From positions 1 through 15,499 of the forward strand of contig JBKPDO010000313.1 of assembly GCA_046727955.1 (NCBI GenBank): 15,499 nt of DNA, given 5' to 3'. A model generated the notes under the pieces. It did not search any database. It was not told the origin of the DNA and worked only from the letters and a program-made list of their open reading frames with translations. This DNA comes from DASVXQ01 sp046727955. Lineage in GTDB: Bacteria; Actinomycetota; CALGFH01. Within the stretch, counting starts at the first letter, position 1. Each line of letters begins with the position of its first letter. The translations under genes were made by a program, and so were the position numbers. This document shows positions 1 to 7,248 of the stretch, piece by piece.

Positions 1-2
1 AA

Positions 3-1241
3 AACGACATGTTCCCTTCCAACAAGACCTACTACGAGCTCCCGATCGCGGTCCAGGACCGCTCCTTCAACGCCGACGGCTCGCTGTTCTACCCCGACTC
101 GCGGGTGTTCTTCGACGGCTACACGGGACCCTATATCCCCAACACCGACGTGTCGCCGATCTGGAACCCGGAGTTCTTCGGCAACATGATCATGGTCAAC
201 GGCAACACCTGGCCGTTCCAGACCGTCGAGCAGCGACGCTACCGCCTGCGCTTCCTGAACGGCTGCCAGTCGCGCTTCCTGATCCTCGACTTTGGCAACA
301 TCCCCGGCGTGGAGGTCTGGCAGATCGGCAACGAGGGCGGCTTTTTGGCCGCGCCGGTGAACCTCACCGCCGACAACGGCAACCGGCTGCTGATGGGGCT
401 GGCGGAGCGCGCCGACCTGATCGTCGACTTCACCGGCGTGCCGGTGGGCGACCACGTCCTCCGCAACGTGGGGCCGGACGAGCCGTTCGGCGGCGGCACC
501 CCAGGAGTCGATTTCGAGGCGGCCGACCCCGCCAGCACCGGCCAAGTGCTGCAGTTCCGGGTGGTGCCGGCGGTGGCGGCCGACCCGACCACGCCGCCGC
601 AGTTCCTGGTGCTGCCGGCCATCACCCGCCTCACTGGCGGCACGACCCGGCCGCTGGCCCTGCTGGAGGCGGCGTCGGCGTTCACCGACGGACCGGCCGA
701 GGCACTGCTGGGCACCGTAGTGGGCGATCCGAACACGGCACCGGCCGCCGCCGAGGCGAAGGGGTGGATGGAGCCCGTCACCGAGAACCCCGCGGTTGGC
801 GCGACCGAGGTCTGGGAGTACTACAACGCCACCGCCGACGCCCACCCGATGCACATCCACGAGGTGGCCTTCCAGGTCGTGGACCGGCAGGCGATCATCG
901 TGGACGAGACGACCGGGACCGTCCGGGTGGACGCCGCCTCGGCGCCGACCCCGCCGGCGGCCTGGGAGAACGGGTGGAAGGATACCGTGGTCGCCTACCC
1001 GGGTCAGGTGACCAGGCTGCGGCTGCGGTTCACCAACCCGGGCCAGTTCGTCTGGCACTGCCACATCGTCGAGCACGAGGACAACGAGATGATGCGGCCG
1101 TACCGGATCGGGCCGCCCCAGCCCGGCCAGCCGGCCGCTGCGTCGAGCGCCCAGCTGGCCGCTGCTTCGGCTGCTTCGAGCGGCCGCCTGAGTCTGAGTT
1201 GTCAGGCAGCAGGTTCGGGCAGGCCGGCATCCAAGGCGTAG
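3..1241 (+). CDS. Multicopper oxidase (CotA/bilirubin oxidase type), 5' end outside window
   Basis: Multicopper oxidases couple one-electron oxidation of phenols, bilirubin or metal ions to four-electron reduction of O2 to water. The frame is open to the left edge, so the ATG at 9 is probably internal. By comparison with CotA, the first cupredoxin domain and its copper-binding HxH pairs lie upstream. Seen here, numbering from the ATG at 9: the linker motif QDRSFNADGSLFYP, the second cupredoxin domain, then the third with the HPMHIH copper ligands (His279, 282, 284) and the WHCHIVEHEDNEMM motif. The latter gives Cys351 as type-1 ligand, His350, 352 and 356, and Met361 as the expected axial ligand ten residues after the Cys. 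The last 40 residues are Ala/Ser-rich, with no family counterpart. The family assignment is firm; the substrate cannot be told. Confidence 0.93.
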   Translation, partial: NDMFPSNKTYYELPIAVQDRSFNADGSLFYPDSRVFFDGYTGPYIPNTDVSPIWNPEFFGNMIMVNGNTWPFQTVEQRRYRLRFLNGCQSRFLILDFGNIPGVEVWQIGNEGGFLAAPVNLTADNGNRLLMGLAERADLIVDFTGVPVGDHVLRNVGPDEPFGGGTPGVDFEAADPASTGQVLQFRVVPAVAADPTTPPQFLVLPAITRLTGGTTRPLALLEAASAFTDGPAEALLGTVVGDPNTAPAAAEAKGWMEPVTENPAVGATEVWEYYNATADAHPMHIHEVAFQVVDRQAIIVDETTGTVRVDAASAPTPPAAWENGWKDTVVAYPGQVTRLRLRFTNPGQFVWHCHIVEHEDNEMMRPYRIGPPQPGQPAAASSAQLAAASAASSGRLSLSCQAAGSGRPASKA

Positions 1242-1565
1242 CCGGGAACGAAGGCGGCGAGTCACCAGCCACGCCGCGTGGAGTGAACGCTTGCCGAATG
1301 CCGAAGCTGCCGCTCGATCCACGATCGAGAGCTCATGGAGGGCGGAGAGATCGTAGGCACATCCAGCCGGTCTTCCGCGTACCGGCCACGCAGACACACC
1401 GTCCAGACAAACCCGCACTATGCCGAGGCCCTGGCAGCGATGTGCCCGCCGCGGCCCGGCGGCGCCGCCTTGAGCTGGACCTTGGCCTGGCGCAGCCAGC
1501 CGCCGGTGCGGGGAGGCGGCGGGAGGCGGCGGCGAGCACGGCAGCGACCCACCCAAGCTCCAGGA
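1242..1565. other. Intergenic region between convergent genes, no gene recognised
   Basis: This 324-bp gap lies between the ends of the convergent oxidase and DHOD-like genes. I see no ribosome site leading a credible frame and no recognisable domain. It holds the hairpin at 1313-1329, a GC-only inverted repeat (CCGCCG at 1446-1451 with CGGCGG at 1457-1462) that could end the minus-strand DHOD-like transcript, and a short GGGAGGCGGC-type repetition near 1512-1535. An open plus frame crosses it and continues antisense through the next gene, as expected for GC-rich DNA. Confidence 0.6.
1313..1329 (+). terminator. Possible weak terminator after the oxidase gene
   Basis: A perfect 6-bp hairpin, CTCGAT / ATCGAG with a 5-nt loop, lies about 70 nt after the oxidase stop codon. 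There is no T-tract, so a termination role is only inferred. Confidence 0.25.
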
Positions 1566-2576
1566 TCAGCGGCGACCGGCCGGGGTGGACCACGACAGCA
1601 GCGTGCGCATGTAGTTGGCGCGCTCGAACACGGCCGGATCGGGCACCGCCTCCTGGCGCAGGCTGCCACGCAGCTCGGCCACGCTGGCCAGCTCCCGCTG
1701 GGTGAGGCAGGCGACCAGCTGCCGCTCCATGGCGGCCAGGTGCTCAGGCCCGTGGCGCAGCAGCGCCGAGGTGGTCATGGCCACGTCCGCGCCAGCCGCC
1801 AGCGCCTTGGCGGCGTCGTGGCCGCTGTGGACCCCGCCGGAGGCCGCCAGCGACGCCGCGGTGCGCCCGCGCAGCAGCGCGATCCAGCGCAGCGGCAGGC
1901 GCAGCTCCTCCGGGGTGGACAGCGCCACCCGGGGCACCACCCGCATCGTCTCCAGGTCCAGGTCCGGCTGGTAGAACCGGTTGAACAGCACCAGACCCCC
2001 GGCGCCCGCCGCCACCATGCGCGCGGCCATGTTCGCCATGGCGGTGAAGAACGGCCCGACCTTGACCGCCACGGGGACCCGCACGACGGCACGCACCGCC
2101 GCGATCACCTCCAGGTCGCGCGCCTCCAGCTCGGCGGCGCTGGTAGCGGGGTCGGCGGCCACCTGGTACAGGTTCAGCTCGATCGCGGCAGCGCCGGCCT
2201 CCTCCAGCCAGCGGGCATGCCGGGTCCAACCGCCGGGCGTGACCCCGTTGAGGCTGGCGATCACCGGGATCCCGAGCACCGTCGCGGCCTTCTCGACCAG
2301 GCCCAGGTAGGTCCACGGGCCGGCGTTGTAGGCGTCCAGGCCCGGGAGGTAGGCGGCGGGCTCAGGGTGGCTGTCCGATCCCGGCAGCAGCAGCCGCTCG
2401 GCCTGCAGCAGCTCGTGGGTCACCTGCTCCTCGAACAGCGACGGCAGCACCACGGCACCAGCACCCGCCTGCTCTAGCCGCCGCAGGCCGTCCAGCGTGC
2501 CGGTCAGCGGCGACGCCGACGCCACCAGCGGGCTGCGCAGCCGCAAGCCCAGGTAGTCGGTCCGCAGGTCGACCAT
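1566..2576 (-). CDS. Dihydroorotate dehydrogenase-like flavoprotein
   Basis: A predicted FMN-binding TIM-barrel oxidoreductase of 336 aa, matching the usual length of the 'dihydroorotate dehydrogenase-like' family. The ATG at 2576 is chosen because GAAGGAG sits 6 nt upstream; an earlier in-frame ATG at 2687 lacks this. Visible motifs are the N-terminal strand SPLVASASPLTG, the VPVAVKVGPFF strand, LVLFNRFYQPD, and the C-terminal phosphate-binding stretch SGGVHSGHDAAKAL with MTTSALLRHGP. The class-1A catalytic Cys loop of true PyrD is not recognisable, so a role in pyrimidine synthesis is doubtful. From general knowledge, relatives often sit near pyruvate:ferredoxin oxidoreductase genes, suggesting anaerobic redox metabolism. 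It lies downstream of the GCS2/PNPOx pair on the same strand, but 358 bp away and with its own ribosome site. Confidence 0.85.
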   Translation of the reverse strand: MVDLRTDYLGLRLRSPLVASASPLTGTLDGLRRLEQAGAGAVVLPSLFEEQVTHELLQAERLLLPGSDSHPEPAAYLPGLDAYNAGPWTYLGLVEKAATVLGIPVIASLNGVTPGGWTRHARWLEEAGAAAIELNLYQVAADPATSAAELEARDLEVIAAVRAVVRVPVAVKVGPFFTAMANMAARMVAAGAGGLVLFNRFYQPDLDLETMRVVPRVALSTPEELRLPLRWIALLRGRTAASLAASGGVHSGHDAAKALAAGADVAMTTSALLRHGPEHLAAMERQLVACLTQRELASVAELRGSLRQEAVPDPAVFERANYMRTLLSWSTPAGRR

Positions 2577-2701
2577 GACGGCTCCTTCGTCAACTCTGTT
2601 CCCGTGCATCGCTGATGCTCCCGTCCGAGCGGGACTTGGGACCAGGGCCGAACGGCTCCCGAACAGCGGGCCGTCGGCCAGATGCACGCAGGGCGCCCGG
2701 C

Positions 2702-2737
2702 CTGGGAACAGGTCGACGACGACACTACCGTTCCCAG
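2702..2737. promoter_or_regulatory. Inverted repeat, possible operator of the DHOD-like gene
   Basis: A perfect inverted repeat, CTGGGAAC (2702-2709) and GTTCCCAG (2730-2737), separated by 20 nt. A possible minus-strand -10 box (TAGTGT, 2727-2722) lies between the arms. The site is about 125 bp upstream of the DHOD-like start. The repeat is seen directly; its use as an operator is inferred. Confidence 0.3.
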
Positions 2738-2898
2738 CATGTGAGCCTGGACCTGGGCGGCCTGCTTACCGACGAGCAGCTCCGCGGCTCGCCGCCTGCC
2801 TGCGCTCGCTCGAGCTCAACGCGCCCTGCGTCCCCAGCTGGCAGCAACGCAGACCTTGCCCGTCACCTCCATAGCGCGCCCGGAGATGGACCGGCCTG

Positions 2899-2922
2899 CT
2901 TGGAGACCGCCTTGGAGACCGC
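2899..2922. repeat. Perfect 12-bp tandem duplication
   Basis: Two adjacent identical copies of CTTGGAGACCGC, just beyond the stop codon of the minus-strand GCS2-like gene. Probably replication slippage. Confidence 0.8.
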
Positions 2923-2934
2923 CCTGCTCAGCAG

Positions 2935-4413
2935 TCAAACCGACCAGGTATGGACCGGCCGGTCGGTAGCCGTGCACTCCAGGTAGCGCTGCAGCATCGC
3001 CGCCAGGGCACGCTTGCGGCCAAGCCGCAGCTCCAGCGCGGCTAGCGTCCGGCGCTGCCAGACCGCGCCGGTCTGCCCGGTGGCCACCCGGGCGGCGATC
3101 ACCCCGAGCAGGCGGTCGGCCTCTGCTGCCGCCACGCCGGCGCCCACCAGCCCTTCCCGGGCGGCCGGCAGCAGCCGTGGCACCAGCTCGGCGGCCGGCA
3201 GCGCGTGGACCCTGCCGCCCTCGCCAAACGGCCAGGCGAGCTCGGCGGCCAGGCCGTGCTGGGCGGCCCGGTAGAAACTGTGCTCGGCGCGCTCGAACGA
3301 CAGGGCATAGGTCCATGACGGGTCCTGCCCGGCCAGCCACAGCGACAGCCCAACCAGCAAGGCGGCGTTGGCGAGCATGTCGGTCACGGTGGGGCCGGAT
3401 GGCAGGGCGCGCATCTCGATCCGCAGGTGCCCACCCGAGGATGGGTCGTAGATGGCCCGGTTCCAGCGCCACACGGTGCCTTGGTGCAGTCGCAGCTCCT
3501 CCAACGGCGGCGCGTGCCCTTCGTCCCCACCGGCAAGCGGGTCGTGGTCGCCTAGGACCGGCAGTAGCGGCTGGTGCAGCCGCACACCCTCGGCGAACAG
3601 CTCCAGCGGCCCGCCCCGCAGCCACCCGGTCCCAAACCCCACGCGGGCAAGCTGGCGGCGCAGACCGCGGCCGTCGCGGTCGTCGATGGACTGCTTGCAC
3701 AGGGCGATGCGGGTCTCCTCCCACAGCCGGTGGCCAAGCAAGGTGGGCGAGTTGCCCGCCACCGCCAACACCGGCGCGGTGGCCGCCTGGACCGCGTTGT
3801 AGGTGCGCGTGAAGGCGGCCGGATCGACCCGCAGGTGCACCTGGAAGGAGGTGGCGGCACCCTCCAGCGCCACGTCATCGCTGGCCAGCTCGAGCGGGTC
3901 GGCGCCCGCGATCTGGAGGTGGAAGGGGTCGTGGCGCAGCCGCCGCAGGCCCCTGTCCAGCGCCCGGTAGCGCGGCAGGTCGCTGATCACGCCCAAGTGG
4001 AGGTCGGCGCGGCGCAGCGTAGGCAGGATGCCGACCAGCGCCACCCGGCCCCCCTGCCGGTGGGCCGCAGCACCCACGCGCCCGAGCAGGCCGCCCAGCT
4101 CCTCCCCCAGCGCGGCAAACGGACGGCCGGCCAGCAGGGTCGGCGTGGCGTTCAGCTCCAGGTTGAACCGGTCCAGCTCCAGGTTGACGCGGGGATCGGC
4201 CGCGGCGGCGCGGACCGCCTGGTTCTGCAGGTGGGGTCTGGCCGCATCGTCGACGAGAAACAGCTCCAGCTCGGCGCCAAGCGTGACCGGGCCCACCCCG
4301 AAGCCAGGCCGCTCCAGCAGCCGGCCGAGCGTCGACAGGCACTGCCCGAGCCGCTGCTGGAAGCGGGCGTAGTCGAGCTGGTCGAACGTCTCTTGGTCGA
4401 TGCCTTTCCCCAT
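2935..4413 (-). CDS. Glutamate-cysteine ligase-like enzyme, GCS2 family
   Basis: A predicted ATP-dependent carboxylate-amine ligase of the GCS2 (YbdK-like) family, 492 aa. Full family motifs are visible: GAELELFLVDD (residues 47-56, acidic metal/ATP site), FNLELNATP (83-91), VGILPTL, TSFQVHLRV, AGNSPTLLGHRLWEETRIAL, RLHQGTVWRWNRAIYD and HLRIEMRALPSGPT. No truncation is seen. The ATG at 4413 is 12 nt after the stop of the PNPOx-like gene, with only a G-rich stretch as ribosome site, so translational coupling is likely. The substrate is unknown. Actinobacteria often use a GCS2 member (EgtA) to supply gamma-glutamylcysteine for ergothioneine, but this longer subgroup is distinct and no egt neighbours are present, so I do not assign EgtA. 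Confidence 0.88.
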   Translation of the reverse strand: MGKGIDQETFDQLDYARFQQRLGQCLSTLGRLLERPGFGVGPVTLGAELELFLVDDAARPHLQNQAVRAAAADPRVNLELDRFNLELNATPTLLAGRPFAALGEELGGLLGRVGAAAHRQGGRVALVGILPTLRRADLHLGVISDLPRYRALDRGLRRLRHDPFHLQIAGADPLELASDDVALEGAATSFQVHLRVDPAAFTRTYNAVQAATAPVLAVAGNSPTLLGHRLWEETRIALCKQSIDDRDGRGLRRQLARVGFGTGWLRGGPLELFAEGVRLHQPLLPVLGDHDPLAGGDEGHAPPLEELRLHQGTVWRWNRAIYDPSSGGHLRIEMRALPSGPTVTDMLANAALLVGLSLWLAGQDPSWTYALSFERAEHSFYRAAQHGLAAELAWPFGEGGRVHALPAAELVPRLLPAAREGLVGAGVAAAEADRLLGVIAARVATGQTGAVWQRRTLAALELRLGRKRALAAMLQRYLECTATDRPVHTWSV

Positions 4414-4425
4414 CGCCGGAACCCC

Positions 4426-4854
4426 CTAGCCCCACCAGGTCCACGGCGCGTCGGGCAGCGCGATCCGCCGCCCGGTCAGCAACGTGGGCAGGATCCGGAC
4501 GTAGTGCCCCTTGGCGCCCGGCGCCCACGGGTACAGCGGCAGCCGCCGCACCCGCGCCAGCTCCGCCGGGTCGGTGACCTCCACGGCCTCCCCACGCACC
4601 AGCACGCTCCAGCCGGTACGGGTCACTTCGTCGACCCCGTCGACCTCGAACGCGACCCGCGCGCCGCGGCCGGCCACGTCCAGCTTGGTCCCCGCGTCGG
4701 TCCGGAACAGCACGGTGTGCTCGTCGAGGACGAAGTTGACCGGCAGCGCCAGCGGCCCGCGGTCGTCGACCAGCACGAGCCGACCCAGGCGCTGGCGGGC
4801 CAGCAGCCAAAAGCACTCGTCCTTGGTCAGCTCCTGCCAGCGAACCTCACGCAC
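4426..4854 (-). CDS. Pyridoxamine 5'-phosphate oxidase-like flavin-binding protein
   Basis: A small split-barrel protein expected to bind FMN or F420 and act as a reductase or cofactor-binding protein. Conserved features are the N-terminal ELTKDECFWLLARQRLGRL helix-turn, the strand LALPVNFVLDEHTVLFRT, KLDVAGRGARVAFEVDGVD, and the GWSVLVRGEAVEVTD strand. The C-terminal YVRILPTLLTGRRI is typical of the actinobacterial subgroup. The GTG at 4854 gives 142 aa and has AAGGGAGG about 9 nt upstream. Alternatives are ATG at 4917 (GAGGTG nearby) or ATG at 4992; the extra N-terminal residues show no domain. It is the first gene of a likely operon with the GCS2-like gene. True PdxH function is unlikely given size and motifs. 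Confidence 0.85.
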   Translation of the reverse strand: MREVRWQELTKDECFWLLARQRLGRLVLVDDRGPLALPVNFVLDEHTVLFRTDAGTKLDVAGRGARVAFEVDGVDEVTRTGWSVLVRGEAVEVTDPAELARVRRLPLYPWAPGAKGHYVRILPTLLTGRRIALPDAPWTWWG

Positions 4855-4930
4855 CGTCCTCACCCTCCCTTGCGCTGGGTGTGCGCCGCCGACCGCAGCG
4901 CCACCGTCCCGACGCATGCTCACCTCACCG

Positions 4931-4944
4931 ATCCCGATCGGGAT
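4931..4944. promoter_or_regulatory. Perfect 14-bp palindrome in the PNPOx leader
   Basis: ATCCCGATCGGGAT is a perfect palindrome in the region between the divergent PNPOx and membrane-protein genes. It is inside the coding region if the upstream ATG at 4992 is used, and in the leader if translation starts at 4917 or 4854. A dimeric repressor site is a reasonable guess, not shown. Confidence 0.3.
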
Positions 4945-4962
4945 AGGGACCAAGGTCCGGCA
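4943..4962. promoter_or_regulatory. DosR-box-like element 1
   Basis: GGGAC, four bases, GTCC within 4943-4962 has the arm order and spacing of the M. tuberculosis DosR box TTSGGGACTWWWGTCCCSAA. By my count about 13 of 20 positions agree. It overlaps a possible minus-strand -10 region (TACAGT at 4969-4964), so its geometry as an activator site for the PNPOx gene is uncertain. Confidence 0.25.
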
Positions 4963-5037
4963 CACTGTAGGCCATCCGGCCAGAACGGCCACTGGAGACC
5001 ACCAAGACCCGGGGCACGGGACGAATGGGGTCCTGAC

Positions 5038-5057
5038 TTCGGGACCTTCGGCACGTG
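5038..5057. promoter_or_regulatory. DosR-box-like element 2 upstream of the membrane protein gene
   Basis: TTCGGGAC (5038-5045) is an exact match to the left half of the DosR box and is followed by CTTCGGCAC, a degenerate right half. A possible -10 box TAGGGT at 5078-5083 would put this element about 42 nt upstream of the transcription start, the usual activator position. Regulator identity is inferred only. Confidence 0.3.
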
Positions 5058-5142
5058 GCGGCTCAGCGACTGCTGGATAGGGTCCATAAAGGAGGGCCGC
5101 AGGGCCCGAGCAGGACCTGACTGGAGCAAAAGGAGAAGGCCG

Positions 5143-5733
5143 ATGCGCCGCCGTACATTCGACATCCTAGTGTCCTCAACAGGGATCATGCTCACTATCG
5201 TGCTGCTGGTCGCGGGCGGGCTGCTGTTTTGGGGCTACAGCTTCGCCAACAATAACGTCCACGACCAGCTGGCCGCCCAGAGGATCTTCTTCCCCGCCAA
5301 GGGCAGCCAGGCGCTGGCCCCGCCGGAGATCGGGCGCTACCTGAACCAGTACGCGGGTCAGCAGCTCGTCAACGGCACGCAGGCGCAGGCCTACGCCAAC
5401 CACTTCATCGCCGTGCACCTCAAGGAAACCGCCGGTGGCAAGACCTACGCCGAGGTCAGCACCCTGGCGCGGCAGAACCCCAACGACGCGACGCTAGCGG
5501 GTCAGGTGCAGACCCTGTTCCGGGGTGAGACCCTTCGCGGGTTGCTGCTCAACGCCTACGCGTTCTGGAAGATCGGACAGATTGCACTGATCGCAAGCAT
5601 CGCCTCGTTCTCGCTGGCGGGGATCATGCTGGTGCTGACGATCCTGGGGTTCTGGCACCTGCGTCGGGTGCCTCCGGGCCAGGAGCTCATGGCTCCCACC
5701 TCCGACTCGCAGAAGACCCGCGTGCCTGCCTGA
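5143..5733 (+). CDS. Two-helix membrane protein, conserved in actinobacteria, function unknown
   Basis: A 196-aa protein with one transmembrane helix near each end (about residues 9-32 and 146-170). The intervening ~110-residue domain is probably extracytoplasmic, with a short cytoplasmic tail after WHLRRV. The start ATG at 5143 follows AGGAG with 8 nt spacing. The same open frame continues far upstream, antisense to the GCS2 and PNPOx genes, but that part is not protein-like. The central domain has the motifs RIFFPAKGSQAL, YANHFIAVHLKE and TLFRGETLRGLLLNAYAFW. I recall this pattern from unnamed actinobacterial membrane proteins, with no known activity. It is divergent from the PNPOx operon and ends at a strong hairpin. 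Confidence 0.85.
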   Translation: MRRRTFDILVSSTGIMLTIVLLVAGGLLFWGYSFANNNVHDQLAAQRIFFPAKGSQALAPPEIGRYLNQYAGQQLVNGTQAQAYANHFIAVHLKETAGGKTYAEVSTLARQNPNDATLAGQVQTLFRGETLRGLLLNAYAFWKIGQIALIASIASFSLAGIMLVLTILGFWHLRRVPPGQELMAPTSDSQKTRVPA

Positions 5734-5766
5734 GCCGCACGCAACCCACGGCCACGACAACCACGG

Positions 5767-5797
5767 CGCCCCCCGACCCACCGCGGGTCGGGGGGCG
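5767..5797 (+). terminator. Strong GC-rich hairpin terminator
   Basis: A perfect 13-bp stem, 5767-5779 with 5785-5797, closing a 5-nt ACCGC loop, 33 nt after the membrane-protein stop codon. There is no T-tract, which is common for terminators in GC-rich actinobacteria. Confidence 0.75.
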
Positions 5798-6020
5798 GCG
5801 CTGCTTCGGGCTGCTGGGGCGCGGATCGCGTCCGGTCTGCCGGGTGGACCGGCAGCGACACGCGGCTCTGCTCCGTCAGGCCGGGATGGCCTTGGGTGGT
5901 GCCGGCCGCCAGTCCACGCTGACCTTACGGGCCGCCACAAGGGGGTGGGGAGTGCGCGGACTGCGGAACTCGAGCCGCCTAAAGCACGTGCGGGCGCATG
6001 CCACCTTGGCTGTGATTTAA

Positions 6021-6988
6021 ACCGACGGCGCGGATGATGCCGAGACGATCGCCGCCGCCATCGGACGGGCCGATGAGCTGGCCCGGGACGGGTACCGCGT
6101 CCTGGCCCTGGCGGCGGCAAACCATGCGGCCCTGCCGGCCGACGCCGACGAATTCGAGGTGGACCTGTCTTTGCTGGGCCTGGTCGCCATCCTCGACCCG
6201 CCGCGGGAGGCGGCCGCCGCCACCGTCGCGGCCTGCCAACAAGCCGGCATCACCCCGGTCCTGATCACCGGCGACCACCCATCGACCGCCCGCGCGATCG
6301 CCACGCGGCTTGGCATCATCAGCCCCACCGACGAGGTCATCGTCGGGCAGCAGCTGCGCGACGGCGCCATCCCGACCGTGACCAACGGCCGGGTCTTCGC
6401 CCGAACCACCCCCGGGCAGAAGCTCGACATCGTGCAGGCATGGCGCGCCGATGGGGCGGTCGTCGCGATGACCGGTGACGGCGTCAACGACGGCCCGGCG
6501 CTGCGCCGCGCCGACATCGGCGTCGCCATGGGCCGGCGGGGCACCGAGGTCGCGCGGGAGGCCGCCGACCTGGTGCTCGCCGACGACCTGGCGACGGTCG
6601 TCGCCGCCGTCGAGGAGGGACGCCGGCGCGTCTACGCCAACGTGCGGCGGTTCCTGCTCTACGGGCTGTCAGGGGGTGCCGCGGAGATCCTCGTCATGCT
6701 CCTGGGCCCGTTCGTGGGCCTGCCGCTGCCGCTGCTGCCCGCGCAGATCCTGTGGGTCAACCTGATGACGCACGGGTTGGCGGGCTCGCCCTTGGCGCCG
6801 AGCCCGCGGAACCGGACGTCATGCGCCAGCCGCCCCGGCCCCCTGCCGAGAGCGTGCTCGGCACCCACCCGCTCCGGCTCACCGACCTGGCGGTCGTCTG
6901 CGTCCCCGCCGTCCTCGGCTACCTCGCGGTCCGGCTCGACCACCGGCTGGGCCGCGTGTACGCACGGCCGGCCGAAGGCACCGCCTGA
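6021..6988 (+). pseudogene. P-type cation-transporting ATPase remnant (frameshifted, 5'-truncated, internally deleted)
   Basis: This is the back half of a type-II-like cation P-ATPase. An in-frame TAA at 6018-6020 precedes it and there is no plausible start. The first membrane helices, the actuator domain, the DKTGT phosphorylation site and most of the nucleotide-binding domain are gone. Present are the N/P-domain boundary (DGYRVLALAAANHAALPADADE), LLGLVAILDPPREA, LITGDHPSTA, MTGDGVNDGPALRRADIGVAMG and LPAQILWVNLMTHGLAG. Near 6780 the frame slips by one missing base, and the sequence continues in another frame as LALGAEPAEPDVMRQPPRPP. After SVLG, near 6853-6862, the helices expected before the C-terminus are absent, joining straight to LAVVCVPAVLGYLAVRLD and a TGA at 6986-6988. 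In dormancy regulons such ATPases (e.g. CtpF) are common; this copy cannot pump. Confidence 0.88.
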
Positions 6989-7236
6989 CCCACAACCCCA
7001 CGGCGGGCTGGAGCGAATCGGTGTTCGATCAGGCCTTGGTCAGATCAAGCCTGGCAGATTAAAGAACCGCAGGGCACGAAGCACCGCCGCCGAGAACCCT
7101 CGACGAGGCTCGCCTCCCACCCGTGTCAAGTCTCGGTTGATGTTTGCCGCACACCGACCGGGCCACCATGCCGAACCCCGACAGCAAGGCACTTGCCGGA
7201 GCCGTGTGGGCCGCCCAGCCGGTCTGCCAGCTCGAG

Positions 7237-7242
7237 TACGAT
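7237..7242 (+). promoter_or_regulatory. Putative -10 box for a leaderless transcript
   Basis: TACGAT fits the actinobacterial TANNNT -10 box and ends 6 nt before the ATG at 7249, which has no Shine-Dalgarno sequence. That is the geometry of leaderless mRNAs. No good -35 box is visible. Confidence 0.35.
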
Positions 7243-7248
7243 CCCTCC

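Larger units (their letters stand above)
2577..2934. other. Intergenic region upstream of the DHOD-like gene
   Basis: This 358-bp gap contains no gene I can support. It probably carries the promoter and control sites of the minus-strand DHOD-like gene: a GGGACTTGGGACC element at about 2631-2643 and an inverted repeat at 2702-2737. A perfect 12-bp tandem duplication (CTTGGAGACCGC) lies at 2899-2922. An 11-bp direct repeat (ATGGACCGGCC) occurs at 2886-2896 and again at 2950-2960 inside the end of the next gene. Confidence 0.6.

Noticed and set aside
1566..2576. True dihydroorotate dehydrogenase (pyrD)
   Set aside because: The catalytic Cys/Ser loop is not recognisable and no pyrimidine genes are near; motifs fit the DHOD-like group instead.
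3574..5142. Very long plus-strand open frame antisense to the GCS2 and PNPOx genes, joined in frame to the membrane protein
   Set aside because: Its composition is Arg/Gln/Pro/Gly-rich with no domain; the real genes are on the other strand with clear motifs, and the membrane protein has its own ribosome site at 5143.
5798..6020. Possible RNA gene or attachment site next to the P-ATPase remnant
   Set aside because: No tRNA cloverleaf, no CCA end, no direct repeats marking an insertion; nothing beyond ordinary GC-rich spacer.
6989..7236. Related stretches GATCAGGCCTTG and GATCAAGCCTGG near 7027-7052 as transposon ends
   Set aside because: Only an imperfect 12-bp similarity, with no transposase, no matching far end and no target-site duplication visible.
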